This document shows positions 1 to 11,128 of a DNA stretch of 64,000 nucleotides, piece by piece. The stretch comes from Magnolia sinica (lineage: Eukaryota; Streptophyta; Magnoliopsida; Magnoliales; Magnoliaceae): the NCBI RefSeq assembly GCF_029962835.1, contig NC_080573.1:38123001-38187000 (forward strand). Direction: 5' to 3'. A program made the position numbers and the translations under genes. The notes below the pieces were generated by a model that made no database searches, was not told the DNA's origin, and worked only from the letters and a program-made list of their open reading frames with translations. How positions within the stretch are numbered: the first letter of the stretch is position 1; every line of letters begins with the position of its first letter.

Positions 1-784
1 TGGTTGCGGTTCAAGGGAGCTAAAGACTCTTCACCACTAGGAAGATCTTCAACAACATGTACTGAAATGGGGCTCATTCACTTATAAGTAAATCTAAGAG
101 TTCATTAAGTCTAAAGCCTTTTCCTTTTATAGGATTGAGATTCAGAGTTTGAGTTGTCAAACTTGTTAAGACCTTTCGTAGGCCTTTGACAGGAGAATAC
201 TTGTAGTGTCCTTGTGTAAGACCTACTGCCTTGTGTAAGCATATAGATGCCTTGTGTAGGACCTAGAAGTGTCCTTGTGTAGGACCCATTGCCTTGTGTA
301 AGCATAAAATTGCCTTATGTAGGTATAGAGTTGTCTTGTACGGGCATAAAGTTGCCTTGTGTAAGCTCCTAAGGTTGGTGTAAGCTTCTTAGTTTAACCT
401 TGTGTAGGTTGTAAAGGTTCATAGTTAACCTAATTTAAAACCATTGGATAGTAAAATCTGGGACACTCATAGGTTGAGTGCGTCCGCCAGGAGTGGAGTA
501 GGCCCGTAGCTGAACCATTATATATGATCGTGTTTGGAATTGTCTTTTCACATTTGTTAATGATGTTTATGTGGTTTAAATGCTTCATTATAATGCATGA
601 TTAGATGAATATTTAAGATTGATGGGAATCACATCCCACACACTCATATACACTATCTCTATACACTAGTTGCTTAGTTGCATATCTTTCATAGTCTAAG
701 TGATTGGACCTTCAATGGTATGGAAGCCGTAGAGTTAAATTGCCTTGATTAATTTGATTGGTAAATAGTTTAAGTTAGGCAATT
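1..784. other. Unclassified AT-rich sequence, possible old LTR
   Basis: No convincing gene. The segment holds the minisatellite at 203-417. After it comes a stretch (about 430-540) with the phrase AGGAGTGGAGTAGGCC, which resembles the GGGAGTGGAGTAGG block inside the copia LTRs further right. It ends against the TGAAAAGG terminus of the LTR fragment at 785. It could be the remains of another copia LTR in plus orientation, but no terminal repeat partner or primer site is visible. Confidence 0.35.
203..417. repeat. Minisatellite with CCTTGTGTAAG/CCTTGTGTAGG units
   Basis: About ten imperfect units of roughly 19-23 bp follow each other. Most open with CCTTGTGTA(A/G)G and end in a variable tail such as CATATAGATG or ACCTAGAAGTGT. 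Unit length is not a constant multiple of three, so coding use is unlikely. Arrays like this occur inside plant LTRs and in intergenic DNA. Confidence 0.75.
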
Positions 785-2003
785 TGAAAAGGAGAACTTA
801 AGATGTACTAGAGGGGGGTGAATAGGATGATGCCAAATAATCAAAAGAAGTGCTGAATATGAAAATAAATCAGAGATCTCAATTGCTTAGGTATTGAAAA
901 CGTTGATTCCAATTCGTAAGACAACTTTCACCTAAGTTTTAGGCAGGACAACCTTATTTCACGAATTTCTTTAAAATTAAAACTTCAAACTTGCAAGTGT
1001 AAATAAAAATAAAATATTACAACATTCACCACTCAACTTAAAATTAAATACAACCATTCACCACATAAAAAATTTAAAGGCATTCACCACATAACGCAGA
1101 GGATTACAGTGGTTCAATGCTTAAAAAATAGCCACACCTACTCCAGTCTCAAAATTACTCTCCATGTAATTTTGGCTTTCACTATGAAAAATTTTTTCCT
1201 AGGGTTACCTTAAAACCTAATTCAATTCTTGTGATTTTCACGGGCCATCACAATCAAACCCCTCACTGAGATTTTCAGGCTATCTCAGATAAAACTTAAA
1301 CTGAGACTTTAACAGACCATCTCAGAAAAACCAAATAGAGTTTAGAAGGTATAATTATATTCAATGTAGAAGACGTATCAGAAGCTTGTAGTCGAAGAAC
1401 CGCTTTCTTGAATGTAGATTGTTCTTTGTTCAGTCAGATAGAAAGGGTCTAGGGTTCTATTGATTTTATTTAAGTTCAAACCAATGGCTACTTGAATCAA
1501 TTCTTTTAAATCTCAAAAGAAGAGTATAATTTACTCTCTTTAGAATTAAATTAGAAATATCTGAGATTAAGAAAATTAAACAAAAAGCTATATAAATTAA
1601 ATTTATATATATTGTTCAAATAGCTTACTAATAACTTGAGCTTCTCTCTCTCTTGCAGAAGGATTTTGATAATTAACTTATGTAGTTCGGAATGAGAGAG
1701 GAACTCAATTTTTAGGCAAAGAAGTTGAATCGGCTAGCTTGTAGACCAGATTCAGTTCAATGGACTTTGGATCACACGAGATAAGATTTATTCAAAATTC
1801 GGGTCGTCCAAGGTCAACTTTGGCTGGCCAAACAGCCCTATTCGGCTAGCCGAATTTGACCTTTGACTAGCCGAATTCCCACAAATTTGAAACGTTGAAG
1901 TTGCTGGAATTTGCCCTAAAGATTCTCAAGCTATCCGAATTTTAAGCTCGGGCTAGCCGAACCAAAACTGAGGCTAGCCGAATTTACAACCAAAATTAGT
2001 TAT
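785..2003 (-). mobile_element. Truncated Ty1/copia LTR fragment
   Basis: The fragment starts with the LTR terminus TGAAAAGG (785) and runs in the same orientation as the LTR at 2004. It aligns by eye with that LTR and with the plus-copy LTR at 43436-45022, for example in the blocks ATGCCAAATAATC, CAGAGATCTCAATTGC and GCAGGACAACCTTATTTCACG. Its palindromic words are of the GGCTAGCCGAA type (1730-1985), as in the plus-strand copy, not the GACTGGTCGA type of its neighbour. The outer part of the LTR (U3 start) is missing where the next element begins at 2004, so the minus-strand copia probably inserted into, or recombined with, this older LTR. Confidence 0.8.
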
Positions 2004-2898
2004 TGAAAGGAGAGCTAAAGAAGTCCTAGAGGGGGGGGGGGGGGGGGAGGGGGTTGAATAGGACTATGGCAAATAATTGAATAAAATGCTGAGTAATAAA
2101 TAAATCGGAGATCTCAATTGCCTAAGTATTGAAATGTTGATTTTAAGTGATTTGTAGGACAACCTTCACCTAAAAAGTTTAAGCAGGACAACTTTATTTC
2201 ACGAATACTTTTTAAAATCAAAATCACAAACTTAACAAGAGTAAATAAAATAAACTATTACAATCATTCACCCCTTGTACTGAAATGAAATTACAACCAC
2301 TCACCACATAAAGATAAAATCATTCACATTATAGTGGTTTTGTGTGCCAACAACTATTCTAAAACAGTCGCACCTACTCCACTCCCAAAATTACTCTCCA
2401 TGTAATATTGGCTTTCACAATGAAAAAGGTTTTTTCAGGGTCACCTTAAAACCTGATACAGTTGTGATTTTACTAGGCTATCACAAGAAAAACCCCTCAT
2501 TAAGATTTTCTGGCTATCTCAGAAAAACCAAATACAGAAAATAAACAAATGTATACTTATCTTCACCATAGAAGAAGCTGTAGCGGAAGAACTTCTTTTC
2601 TTGAATGTTCAATGTTTAGTTCGATAGAAAAGGTCCAGGGTTTTATTGATTTTTAATTAAAATTAAACCAATAGCTACTTATATTAATTTCTTTAAATCT
2701 CAATAAGAATAGTAATATCCACTCTCTTTGGAATCAAAATAATAAAGTCTGAGATTAAGGAATCAAATAAAAAACTATAAAAAAAAAAAAGTAATTTATA
2801 AATACCGTTCAATAGCTTGAATATAAATGAAGCTTCTCTCTCACATGCAGAAGGATTTGGATAGTCTTGAATGAATTTTCGGATTGAGAGAGAACCTT

Positions 2899-2906
2899 AA
2901 TTTATA
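2899..2906 (-). promoter_or_regulatory. Probable LTR TATA box
   Basis: On the minus strand the sequence reads GCCTATAAATTAAGG. The same GCCTATAAATTGAG block is present in the plus-copy LTR at 44102. The word cluster lies directly upstream (higher coordinates), as expected for U3 enhancer sequence. Confidence 0.65.
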
Positions 2907-2924
2907 GGCAAAGAAGTTGGTTAT

Positions 2925-3300
2925 TCGACTAGCCTAAGACAGTCTTTGGCTGGCCCAAGCACCGGATTCTGTTCCAGCAGATGTTCATATTTGAGCGGGA
3001 TAAGATATAACAAATCTTTGACTGGTCGAAGGCCCAATTCAACTGGTCAATGGTAGGCTTTGACTGGTCCGAGATGGTGTTCGACTGGCCGAAGGTGCCA
3101 AAATCCAAATTGATTCAGTTATTGGACTTCGAGCCAAGAAACTTAGGGTTGGTCGAAGATTGTCTTTCGACTGGTCGAGTAGGCCACTCGACTGACCGAA
3201 AATGCAACAAATTTTTTGTTTAGCTTCTTTTTGTTCTAGTACTGGCCGATTAAAACTTAGGCTAGTCGAGCCAAACCTTAGATTGGTCGAAACTTAACTA
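2925..3300 (-). promoter_or_regulatory. Cluster of GACTGGTCGA-type palindromic words in U3
   Basis: About ten words: GACTGGTCGA, GACTGGCCGA, GGCTAGTCGA, GATTGGTCGA and relatives, separated by 15-45 bp of otherwise non-repetitive sequence. The core CGACTGGTCG is a near-perfect self-complementary 10-mer. The words sit immediately upstream of the TATA box at 2899-2906. A regulatory role is inferred only from this position. Confidence 0.6.
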
Positions 3301-3603
3301 AATACAAGCATAAAAACTCAATTTTAAATAGTTCTTAAAAGCACCTAAACTTAAGGCCTTTCTAGGGTTTATAATACTTGAAATGACTGAACTTCTTTGT
3401 CTTGAAGTAGATTAAAGACTTAAACTTCTTTGTGGAGCTTGATCTTCTAGTAGAACTTGAGCTTGATCTTTTATTAGAAATTTGAGCTTGATCTTTTGCT
3501 AGAACTTAAGCTTGATCTTCTAATAGAACTTAAACTTGATCATTTGCTTTGGCTAAATAAAATTTGACAAACAAAGTTTGCTTTAAACATTATAGCACTT
3601 ACA

Positions 3604-3618
3604 ATCTACCCCTTTGTC
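3604..3618 (-). other. Polypurine tract of the minus-strand copia
   Basis: On the minus strand: GACAAAGGGGTAGAT, directly 5' of the 3' LTR start TGTAAG. The plus-strand copy has ATAAAGGGGGAGAT at the matching position (43422-43435). Confidence 0.75.
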
Positions 3619-4142
3619 AATTTCATGACAAAACACATAATATTACAATTATGAGAATGAAGCCTTGTACTCTTGTACTCATGTTGTAGATGATTGGTGA
3701 AGATTTCAAAATATTTACTACTCTCCCTCAATTAGTACTTCCCCTGCATCAATCATAACATAAAACACATTTCATAGCATATATAATCTTTCAATTAACC
3801 CTTCATGCATTCACATTCATATATCCGCCATCATTCTCCATCAAATAATATGCCTTCTTCAAATAATAATAACTAACTCTCCCCCTTTTCGTCACAAGTT
3901 GACAAATAAAGAAATAGATAACTATCAAGTAAGATAGATAGGAATTTAAATGATCAGCAATCAAACTTGATAGAAGAAGTAAGCATATGTAGCAAGGAGA
4001 TAAAAACCAGCATAAGAAAGTTTAAATGTTAGGGAAATAACATTAAAAAGGTTGAGAGAGTGTTAAGAAATTATCCAAAAAAAAACAAGTAAAGTTTAAG
4101 TTTTACAGCACTGAAATAAAAAATACTTAAAAAGATAAGATA

Positions 4143-5278
4143 TCAATCAGATCCAGATGATGAAGGAGCAAGCAGAGAAGGGTCGAGCTGATTCAAACTC
4201 CAGCTAATGCGATGGAAGTACTTTGTCATGTACTTCATTATAAATTGTTGGGTTTGAACCAGGTTGTCTTGTGAGACCTGTAAAGTAGTGACCTTCTCCT
4301 CCAAAGATTTTAGACGATCAGCGACCTGAGAAGGCTGATAATCTGGATCTTCTGGATCATCAGACTCATCCAGTTCAGCAAAAATATCATCCATTGAAGT
4401 GTCTTCAAGTGCATGTTCTTCCTCCTCTTCTTCACTTTGGCCAGGAAGAGGTTTTAGATTCATCTTATTTAGGTTGGTATTGTTAAATGGTAATTCAGAT
4501 TCCGATGCCTCAGACGTAGGAATGGTGACATTACAATGAAAAGCAATGCAAGTCATGAGATAAGCAAACAGAATCGATCCATGACCAGGATGTAAACAGA
4601 ACTGAATAATGATGTAACATATTAATGAAGGAAGACAAACTTGAATACCAGACACTACAGAATGAAGAACTCGAGTTATAAAGGGAGTAAGTTTAGACTT
4701 ATTCCCTAACCTAGGATAGACATTTAAAGTGAAAATCCTATGAAGAATATGATATTTGGAAAACATTTGGTTAACTAGAAGGGCATTACCTGACTTCCAT
4801 TCAACATCAAAGTTACACAATTTACGTGTAATTACTTGCTGCTCAGAATTAGTCATTTTATCAGTCAAATTTGTAATAGGAATTATATCTTTTGCAATGG
4901 CAATCTCAGTCAATGCCGAAATAAGATAGCGATTAACTATGAAGGTCCCTTCCATGAATTTAATTGTGAATGTAAGTTCTTCAAGGGACACATCACAAAT
5001 AGAAGCATATATTCCTAGTGCAATGGAACGATAAGCCATTCTGCCCTAACTAAGGATGTGATCCCAACCGATTTCGGTCAAAATTATAACAAGACCGAAT
5101 AGAGCAATATGATCAATATTAACGGTTCTCTCAATGATTATATCTCCTGTGCGAAAATCCTTGATATGCTCCGAATCTTCTTCGGTGGCTCAGAGGGTTC
5201 TCACACTAGATGGAGCCGATCGAAATGATGTGCTACCACGGCTTTTTCTAGATGTTGTTCTCTTTGAATGCTACTCCA
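4143..5278 (-). pseudogene. Extra ORF of the copia element (plant transposon-protein-like), 298 codons still open
   Basis: Open from the Met at 5039 to the stop at 4143. Comparison with 42008-43135 shows that the coding region originally began near 5278 (ATGGAG in both copies) and that in-frame stops now interrupt the first ~80 codons. The N-terminal half, with phrases such as GWDHILS, GIYASICDVS, ITRKLCNFDVEW and YHILHRIFTLNVYPR, resembles the putative plant transposon protein domain often found in plant retroelements (recognised by pattern, no search made). A Ser/Glu/Asp-rich linker with EEEEEE follows, then a predicted coiled coil (about residues 240-275) and a Ser-rich tail. The region around residues 125-170 is hydrophobic but interrupted by polar residues, so I do not call it a membrane anchor. 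The ORF lies where env-like or additional ORFs occur, between RNase H and the 3' LTR. Function unknown. Confidence 0.7.
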
Positions 5279-5444
5279 TAATGATAAGCATAAGAAATAG
5301 ATCAAAGAGAATGAATGGATTGAAGCTAGATCAGATTTTGATCAAAACCTACCTCAAAGAGGGTTTGAAATCACAAATACAACCTAAATATTAGATTAAC
5401 TAGCAAAGATGTACTCAAAACACGAAGGAAATAGAAAAATAAAC

Positions 5445-5450
5445 ACTTAC
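5445..5450 (-). promoter_or_regulatory. Conserved splice donor GTAAGT upstream of the extra ORF
   Basis: On the minus strand the sequence is TTGGTTGTAAGTGTTTATTT. The plus copy has CACTTGTAAGTGATTTATTT at 41848. The donor lies ~170 nt 5' of the ORF start in both copies. A pyrimidine-rich stretch precedes the ATG, but no clear AG acceptor survives in either copy. Confidence 0.45.
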
Positions 5451-5559
5451 AACCAAGATTGGAAGTTGGGTTGTTTGAGAGAGGCACCAGTTAGTTGAGG
5501 AAGAATGTGGAAAATGAATTGAAAAAGGTATTTTTCCTCTTTTAGAGTGAAATTACGCC

Positions 5560-5630
5560 GTCCTTGACTAGTCGAAGGTTCGGCCGGTCGAGTGTGTACA
5601 AGACTGGTCAAAGATGCCTCAAAAAATCTT
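5560..5630 (-). promoter_or_regulatory. Internal cluster of LTR-type palindromic words
   Basis: TTGACTAGTCGAAGG, CGGCCGGTCGAG and GACTGGTCAAAG occur within 70 bp, ~290 nt upstream of the extra-ORF start. Outside the LTRs this is the only place in the element where I see such words together. The plus copy has an equivalent cluster at 41700-41825. Confidence 0.5.
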
Positions 5631-5769
5631 AATTTTTTAAATTTAAAATTTAAAAATTTTCTTTTAATTTTATTACTAAGTTATGCATTCAATCAAAAAA
5701 TAAACAACAAAAATAAATGCATAAACATGGTAATTATTTAATTAATAATATACAAACCAATATCATGCT

Positions 5770-7300
5770 TTAAATTGAAAAATCTATTTCTATTGAGCGG
5801 TTTGGTCAGTATGTCTGCAAGCTGCTTCTCAGTTTGAATATATTAAAGCACGATACTCTTATCTTCAACTAATTCTCGAATATAATAGTATCGAATATCT
5901 ATATGTTTTGTACGAGAATGTTGGATTGGATTTTTTAAAATATTAATTGCGCTCGAATTATCACAGTATAGTGTTATTGTATCTTGTGCAATACCATACT
6001 TAACAAACATTCTTTTCATCCAAATAAGCTAAGTGAAAGCATTACCAGCTGCAATGTATTCAACTTCAGCTATTGAGAGAGATACAAAATTTTGTTTCTT
6101 GCAAAGGCATAAAACTAAACAACTTCCTACATAGAAATATCCACCACTGGTAGATTTTCTATTGTCAATATTTCCTGCCCAATCTGCATCAGTATATCTG
6201 GCAATTTGTACGGATGTATCATGCGGATACCAAATTCCTAAGTTAGCAAAACTTGCAACATCTAATTATCCGTTTAACAGCAATTAGATGTGATTCCTTA
6301 GGATTAGATTGATATCTAGCACACATATTCCAACACTAAAAGCAATATCAAGTCTACTAGCAGTAAAGTATAGGAGACTACCAATCATACTTTGATATAA
6401 GCGGGAATCTACACTTTTACCTGATTTATCCTTAGAGAGTTTAAGAGTTGTACTCATTGGAGTATCAAACTTTTTTCCATTCTTAAACCCAAATCTTTTT
6501 ACAAGATTCAAGGCATATTTGGTTTGTAATATAAACATTTCATCTTCAAGTTGTTTAATTTATAATCCAAGAAAATAGTTTAGTTCGCCGACCATACTCA
6601 TTTCAAACTTGATTTCATCAGATCTGCAAACTCAATTGATAAGTTAGTGCATGTAAATCCATAAATGATATCGTCAACATAGATCTGAACTATTAGAATA
6701 TGATCGTTATATTTCTTGATCAATAAAATTTTATCAACACTGCACATAATAAAGTTTGACTAAGTAAAAATTTATTCAGTTTTCATACCATGCCTTGAGA
6801 GCTTGTTTCAAACCAAAAGTGTCTTTTTAAGATGATATACATTATTAGGAGATTTGGGGTCTTCAAAACCCTTTGGTTGTTAGACATATACCTCCTCATG
6901 TAAGTCACCGTTTAGAAAAGCACTTCTTACATCCATTTGATATATTTTGAATTTCTTATGATATGTAATTGAAATAAATAATCTTATGGATTCAAGGTGC
7001 GCAACTAATGCAAAGGTTTCATCGTAATTAATATCTTATATTTGAGTGTACCATTGTACAACCAGTCGCGCCTTATTTCTGATAATATTACCCATCTCAT
7101 CAGTTTTATTCTTAAAAATCCATTTGGTTCCAATTACATGTTTGTCGGTACATCTGAAAACCAAGTACCATACATTATTTCTAACAAATTAATTTAATTC
7201 TTCTTACATGATGATTATCCAACTTTCATCGGCAAGTGCTTCATTTACATTGGACAGTTCAATTTGGGAAGTGAAGCGGATATAATTACATATATTTTCT
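5770..7300 (-). pseudogene. Copia reverse transcriptase / RNase H remnant
   Basis: Several frames together encode a Ty1-type RT followed by RNase H. The most readable piece is 6284-6538, with ALNLVKRFGFKNGKKFDTPM, the phrase IGSLLYFTASRLDIAFSVGIC and the connection to RNase H. In other frames I can follow the region of the conserved RT start (near 7000-7200) and a C-terminal RNase H part around 5960-6200. Stops and frameshifts occur throughout, so no active enzyme is possible. The family converts element RNA into cDNA in cytoplasmic virus-like particles. Confidence 0.8.
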
Positions 7301-7479
7301 AATTATTTTCTTCTTTGAATACTAGTACGAGGGTTACCAAGAATTTGATCAGTTGAATGGTCTTTAACTAATCTTGTCTCAGTATTGACTGTTTTAGATG
7401 AAGAGTAAGGTATATCAATTATTTTAACTTCATCATCATCTTGATTAGGAGTGGGTGTGATTTGTTAATCACCAATTAC

Positions 7480-8330
7480 TACATTTATTGATTCCTGAAT
7501 CACTTCAGTTCTTTTATTAAGAACTCTGTAAGCACGAATATTTAGAGCATAGCCTAAAAATATTCCCTCATTGCTCTTAACTTCGAATTTTCTCAAATTT
7601 TCTTGGTTGCATAAAATAAAACATTTACTTCCAAAAGTCTGAAAATATTTAACAGTGGGCTTTTTGTCAAACTACAGTTCATAAGCTATTTTATTTTTAG
7701 TTTTTCTAATGTAAACACGATTTATGATATAGCATGCAGTACTAACAGCTTCAACCCATAAATTTTTTAGTAGATTCATGCTATTTAACATTACACGAGC
7801 CATTTCCTATAGAACTCTGTTTTTTCTTTCAACAATTTCATTTTGTTGATGTGTTTTAGGAGCAAAGAATTCATGCAATATACCATGATCATTGCAGTAT
7901 TTCTCAAAATTTTTATTCTCAAATTCGGTGTCACGATCACTTCTAATTTTGACCATAGATATCTCTTTTTCATTCTATATATGCTTTAAAAAAATTTCGA
8001 CTGCATCAAGAGTATTCGATTTCTCTCTTAAGAAGGCTATCCAAGTATATATGGTGTAATCATCAACAATGATCAGAAAATACTTCTTTCCACCTCTACT
8101 CTCCATTCTAGTTAGTCCTACTAAATCCATATGGAGTAGTTCTAAAGGTTTGGTCGTGGTTAAGGAGTTCACTTTCTTTTGACTACTCCTGATTTGTTTA
8201 CCGACTTGACATGCGCTACAGATTTTTTCTATCTTTTTTAGTATGGGTAAGCCACGTAAGTGATCTCTTTTACTCAATTTATAAAGATCTCTATAGTTCA
8301 CATGTTTAAGAAGTTTATGTCATAGCTCAG
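7480..8330 (-). pseudogene. Copia integrase remnant
   Basis: Readable in 7975-8301 and 7791-7973. The zinc-binding end has CSACQVGKQ. The catalytic core keeps LLHMDLVGLTRMESRGGKKY and the phrase IVDDYTIYTWIAFLREK. A second part, in another frame, carries the region of the second catalytic Asp and of the Glu. A frameshift separates the two near 7974. Integrase would insert the cDNA into chromosomal DNA. The copy is interrupted and inactive. Confidence 0.82.
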
Positions 8331-8779
8331 TTTCGTTTGTTTGGACCCTGTAATATGAATGGTTTGATGAGCAAGAGTTATCAATAATATAACAATTCTC
8401 AAATGTCTTGCGACCATTTAATATTACATTACCCTTCTCATCCATAATCTCACATCCGTGATATGAAAATTTCACATTGTGTTTATTATCACAAATCTGA
8501 GATATACTCAAAAGGTTATATTTTAATTCTTCTACATAGAGCACATTTTCAAAGAGAGGTAAATTGGAAAGTTGTACATTACCTTGGCCTATTATTTTGT
8601 AGTTGCTTCCATCTCAAAAAGTGACTGAGCCGCCATTTACTTCTTTGATAGTGTTGAACATTGCCTTATCACCTGTCATGTGTCTAGAACATCAATTATC
8701 CAAGTACCATCTTGAGTGGCTAATAGCTTTGAAAGCTGTGTGGGCACATGACACGTAACCTTTCAAACCCACTTCATTA
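8230..8779 (-). pseudogene. Copia protease and GAG-pre-integrase remnant
   Basis: The piece at 8320-8544 reads VLYVEELKYNLLSISQICD-type sequence, the normal stretch between the retropepsin-like protease and the GAG-pre-integrase domain. Upstream, the protease active site that reads WYLDSGCSRHMTGD in the plus-strand copy has here become WYLDN followed by a stop and then CSRHMTGD (near 8690). The catalytic Asp-Ser-Gly is therefore lost. Confidence 0.8.
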
Positions 8780-10560
8780 CGGTTCTAGGTTTAGGAGTAT
8801 TTCTTGATTTTCGCTGCATTTGAGAATTAGGATTTCTCCTTTTTCTATAAACTCTATTTTCATCTAAGTTGGATTTCAGAAGCTCTTTAAGCAAGGTCCA
8901 CAATTTTTTCAACTAAGGGTGATTTATTATTCCTTTGATGTTTATAGCTGATGGCATTATTATTAATTTTAGGAAGTTGAAAGGGTTTAGAGTTTTTGAA
9001 ATCATTATGATTGAAATCTCTCAAAGTCTTACCTTTAAAGTTCGAGCATTCTCCTCTTACAAAAATAGGAGCAGAATCCTTGGATTTCAAAGAATTACCT
9101 TTAATATAACCTATACTAGACTTGTCACCACATTTTCTATATGAGTTTAACAATTTTTCAAGCTTTTGGTCACCATGGGCATATTTTCAAGTATCCTTAG
9201 AACTCGGAAGGGAAAAAACTTCAAGTTTTAGTTTTTCATTTTCAGTTTTGAGATTTTGCAATTTAGAAGATTTAAAACTTAAATCTATTTTTTTAAGACA
9301 ATTTAAAAATTGAGATTTTTCTAAAACCGTATTTTCAAGTTCTTCTTTTAGTTTAGCATATTTTTCTTTTTGAATTTTCAACTTGACAGCAATTTTACAA
9401 CTCTCTATGTACAGGGCATTATAGGCATCTTGAAGATCATCTTTATTTTCATTTTAAGGGTCACTCTTGAGATTTTCACAGTCAAATATATTACAGCTAT
9501 CTGAGGAAGTGACTCTAGCTATAGTCATAAAGGCTTTCACATCATTTGTATTTGCATTTTCTTGTTCTGATTCATCAAACTCAGAAGAACTTTCAAAGTT
9601 AGATGATTCATCTCAAGTAGTTATCATGCCCTTTCTTTTAGACTTATCCTTTTTAGGACAATTATTAGCCAAGTGCCCATATTCGTGACAGTTAAAACAA
9701 TGATTGTCCTTTGTTTTAAATTTTCAAGAATTAGATTTTCCTTTTCTTTTATCAGATGGTTTTTGAAAATCTGTTATTTTCTTATTTTTTAAAATTCTAT
9801 AAAATTTCTTAGCTAACATTTCCATATCATTTTCATTTTCTTCAAAATCAGAATTAGTACTATTTTCTTTTGAAACAATTTTAGAAGTTTTAAAAGCAAT
9901 AGACTTACTTTTAAGAGCCTTAAAATTTAACTCATATGTTTGAAGAGACCAAACTCCTTAATATTCATAAGATCAGTATCCCTTAATTCCTGAATAGCTG
10001 TAACCTTGGAATCTATCAGGAAGATATCACTGTATTTTTGTGCAAACCTTATTTTCTGGGATTCCATCTCCTAGACCCCACATAGAATTTACTATGTCAT
10101 TCAGTTTTGTATAGAAATCCATGAAAGTTTCATTTTCTTCCACACCAATTTCCTCAAATCTGGTAGTGAGGATTTGAACTTTTGATTTCTTAACAATAGT
10201 TGTTCCTTCACGTGTCATTTCGAGAATATCCCATGCTTACCTAGTTGTATCGCATGAAGTAATTCTTTTAAATTCATCAGGCGATAGAGCGCAAGTTATG
10301 TCATTTAAGGCTTTAACATTATCACTGTTTTCACTTTCCTGATCTGCAGTCTATAAATAGAATACAGTTTCTCTCATAAATTTGGATCAATCCTCAGCAA
10401 CTACTTCAGTCATAGAAGGTTTCCATTTAGTCATAGTGGCTTGCCACACACTTTCATCTAAGGACTTTACAAAAATACACATTCTGGCTTTCCAATAAGA
10501 ATAATAAGAGCCATCAAAAGGAGGTGGCCTAGTAATATATAAACTATTAAAATTTGACAT
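8780..10560 (-). pseudogene. Copia gag with CCHC zinc knuckle, interrupted
   Basis: Starts at the ATG at 10560 with MSNFNSLYITRPPPFDG, close to the plus copy. It then contains the typical gag phrases (DESVWQATMTKW, LSPDEFKRITSCDTTR, AWDILEMTREGTT). The readable piece 10027-10218 covers FEEIGVEENETFMDFYTKLN. A complete zinc knuckle, CFNCHEYGHLANNC, is encoded near 9650-9700. Further on are an acidic Ser-rich stretch and a Lys/Glu-rich coiled coil (9187-9381), then a basic C-terminal part (8887-9153). Several stops break the frame. Gag forms the particle, and the knuckle binds element RNA. Confidence 0.82.
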
Positions 10561-10615
10561 AATAAAGCTCTAGATCTTAACTCAAGGAGGTTAATCCAAA
10601 AAAACAGAGCAACCT

Positions 10616-10627
10616 GCTTTGATACCA
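10616..10627 (-). other. Primer binding site (initiator-Met tRNA type)
   Basis: Minus-strand sequence TGGTATCAAAGC, two nucleotides inside the LTR terminus TTTTCA. It matches the canonical plant PBS TGGTATCAGAGC with one change. Confidence 0.85.
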
Positions 10628-10629
10628 CT

Positions 10630-11128
10630 TGAAAAGGAGAGCTTAAGAAGTCCTGGGTGGGGGGAGAATAGGACTATGCCAAATAATCGAATAAAGTGTT
10701 GAATAATAAATAAATCAGAGATCTCAATTGCCTAAGTATTGAAATATTGATTTCAAATGATTCGTAGGAAAACCGTCGCCTAAAAGTTTAGGCAGGACAA
10801 CCTTATTTCATGAATACTTTTAAAATCAAAATCACAAACATATCAAGAGTAAATAAAATAAAATATTACAATCATTCACCACTTGTACTAAAATGAAATT
10901 ACAACCATTCACCATATAAAGATAAAATCATTCACCACAAATACAGAGAATTATAGTGGTTCTATATGTCAACAACTGTCCTAAAACAGCTACACCTACT
11001 CCACTCCCAAAATTACTCTCCACGTAATATTAGCTTTCATTATGAATAAGGTTTTCTTAGGGTCACTTTAAAACCTAATACAGTTGTGATTTTATTAAGC
11101 TATCACGAGAAAAACCTTATTTGCAATC
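10630..11128 (-). repeat. Truncated 5' LTR of the minus-strand copia
   Basis: Begins with the terminus TGAAAAGGAGAGC and follows the 3' LTR (2004 onward) for about 500 bp, up to about GCTATCACGAGAAAAACC near 11118. The rest (~1,100 bp, including U3) is missing. The exact breakpoint lies within about 11116-11145, because the partner LTR starts here in opposite orientation. Confidence 0.8.

Larger units (their letters stand above)
2004..3603 (-). repeat. 3' LTR of the minus-strand copia
   Basis: About 1,600 bp, bounded in minus orientation by TGTAAGTGCT (3603) and CTCTCCTTTCA (2004). The polypurine tract lies next to 3603. The LTR carries a TATA box (2899-2906) and, just upstream of it, a cluster of palindrome-like words of the GACTGGTCGA type (about 2930-3300). 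A 17-19-nt G run lies near the terminus (2032-2047). Confidence 0.88.
2004..11128 (-). mobile_element. Ty1/copia element, Sirevirus-like, minus strand, decayed
   Basis: Reading right to left: truncated 5' LTR (10630 to ~11128), primer site TGGTATCAAAGC, gag with a zinc knuckle, protease, GAG-pre-integrase and integrase, reverse transcriptase with RNase H, an extra ORF, polypurine tract, full 3' LTR (2004-3603). The order PR-INT-RT-RH is that of Ty1/copia. The pyrimidine-rich LTR terminus, the initiator-Met-tRNA primer site and the additional ORF between RNase H and the 3' LTR suggest the Sirevirus lineage; that assignment is an inference. Every gene has stops or frameshifts, so the copy is not autonomous. 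The right end is lost in the head-to-head junction at ~11.13 kb. Confidence 0.88.

Noticed and set aside
4143..5039. Envelope glycoprotein
   Set aside because: There is no signal peptide, no clear C-terminal membrane anchor and no cleavage site. The pattern fits a plant transposon-protein domain with a coiled coil better.
5134..5394. Plus-strand ORF of 86 codons
   Set aside because: It is the complement of the extra-ORF N-terminus and leader; it has no motif and no homologue in the other copy.
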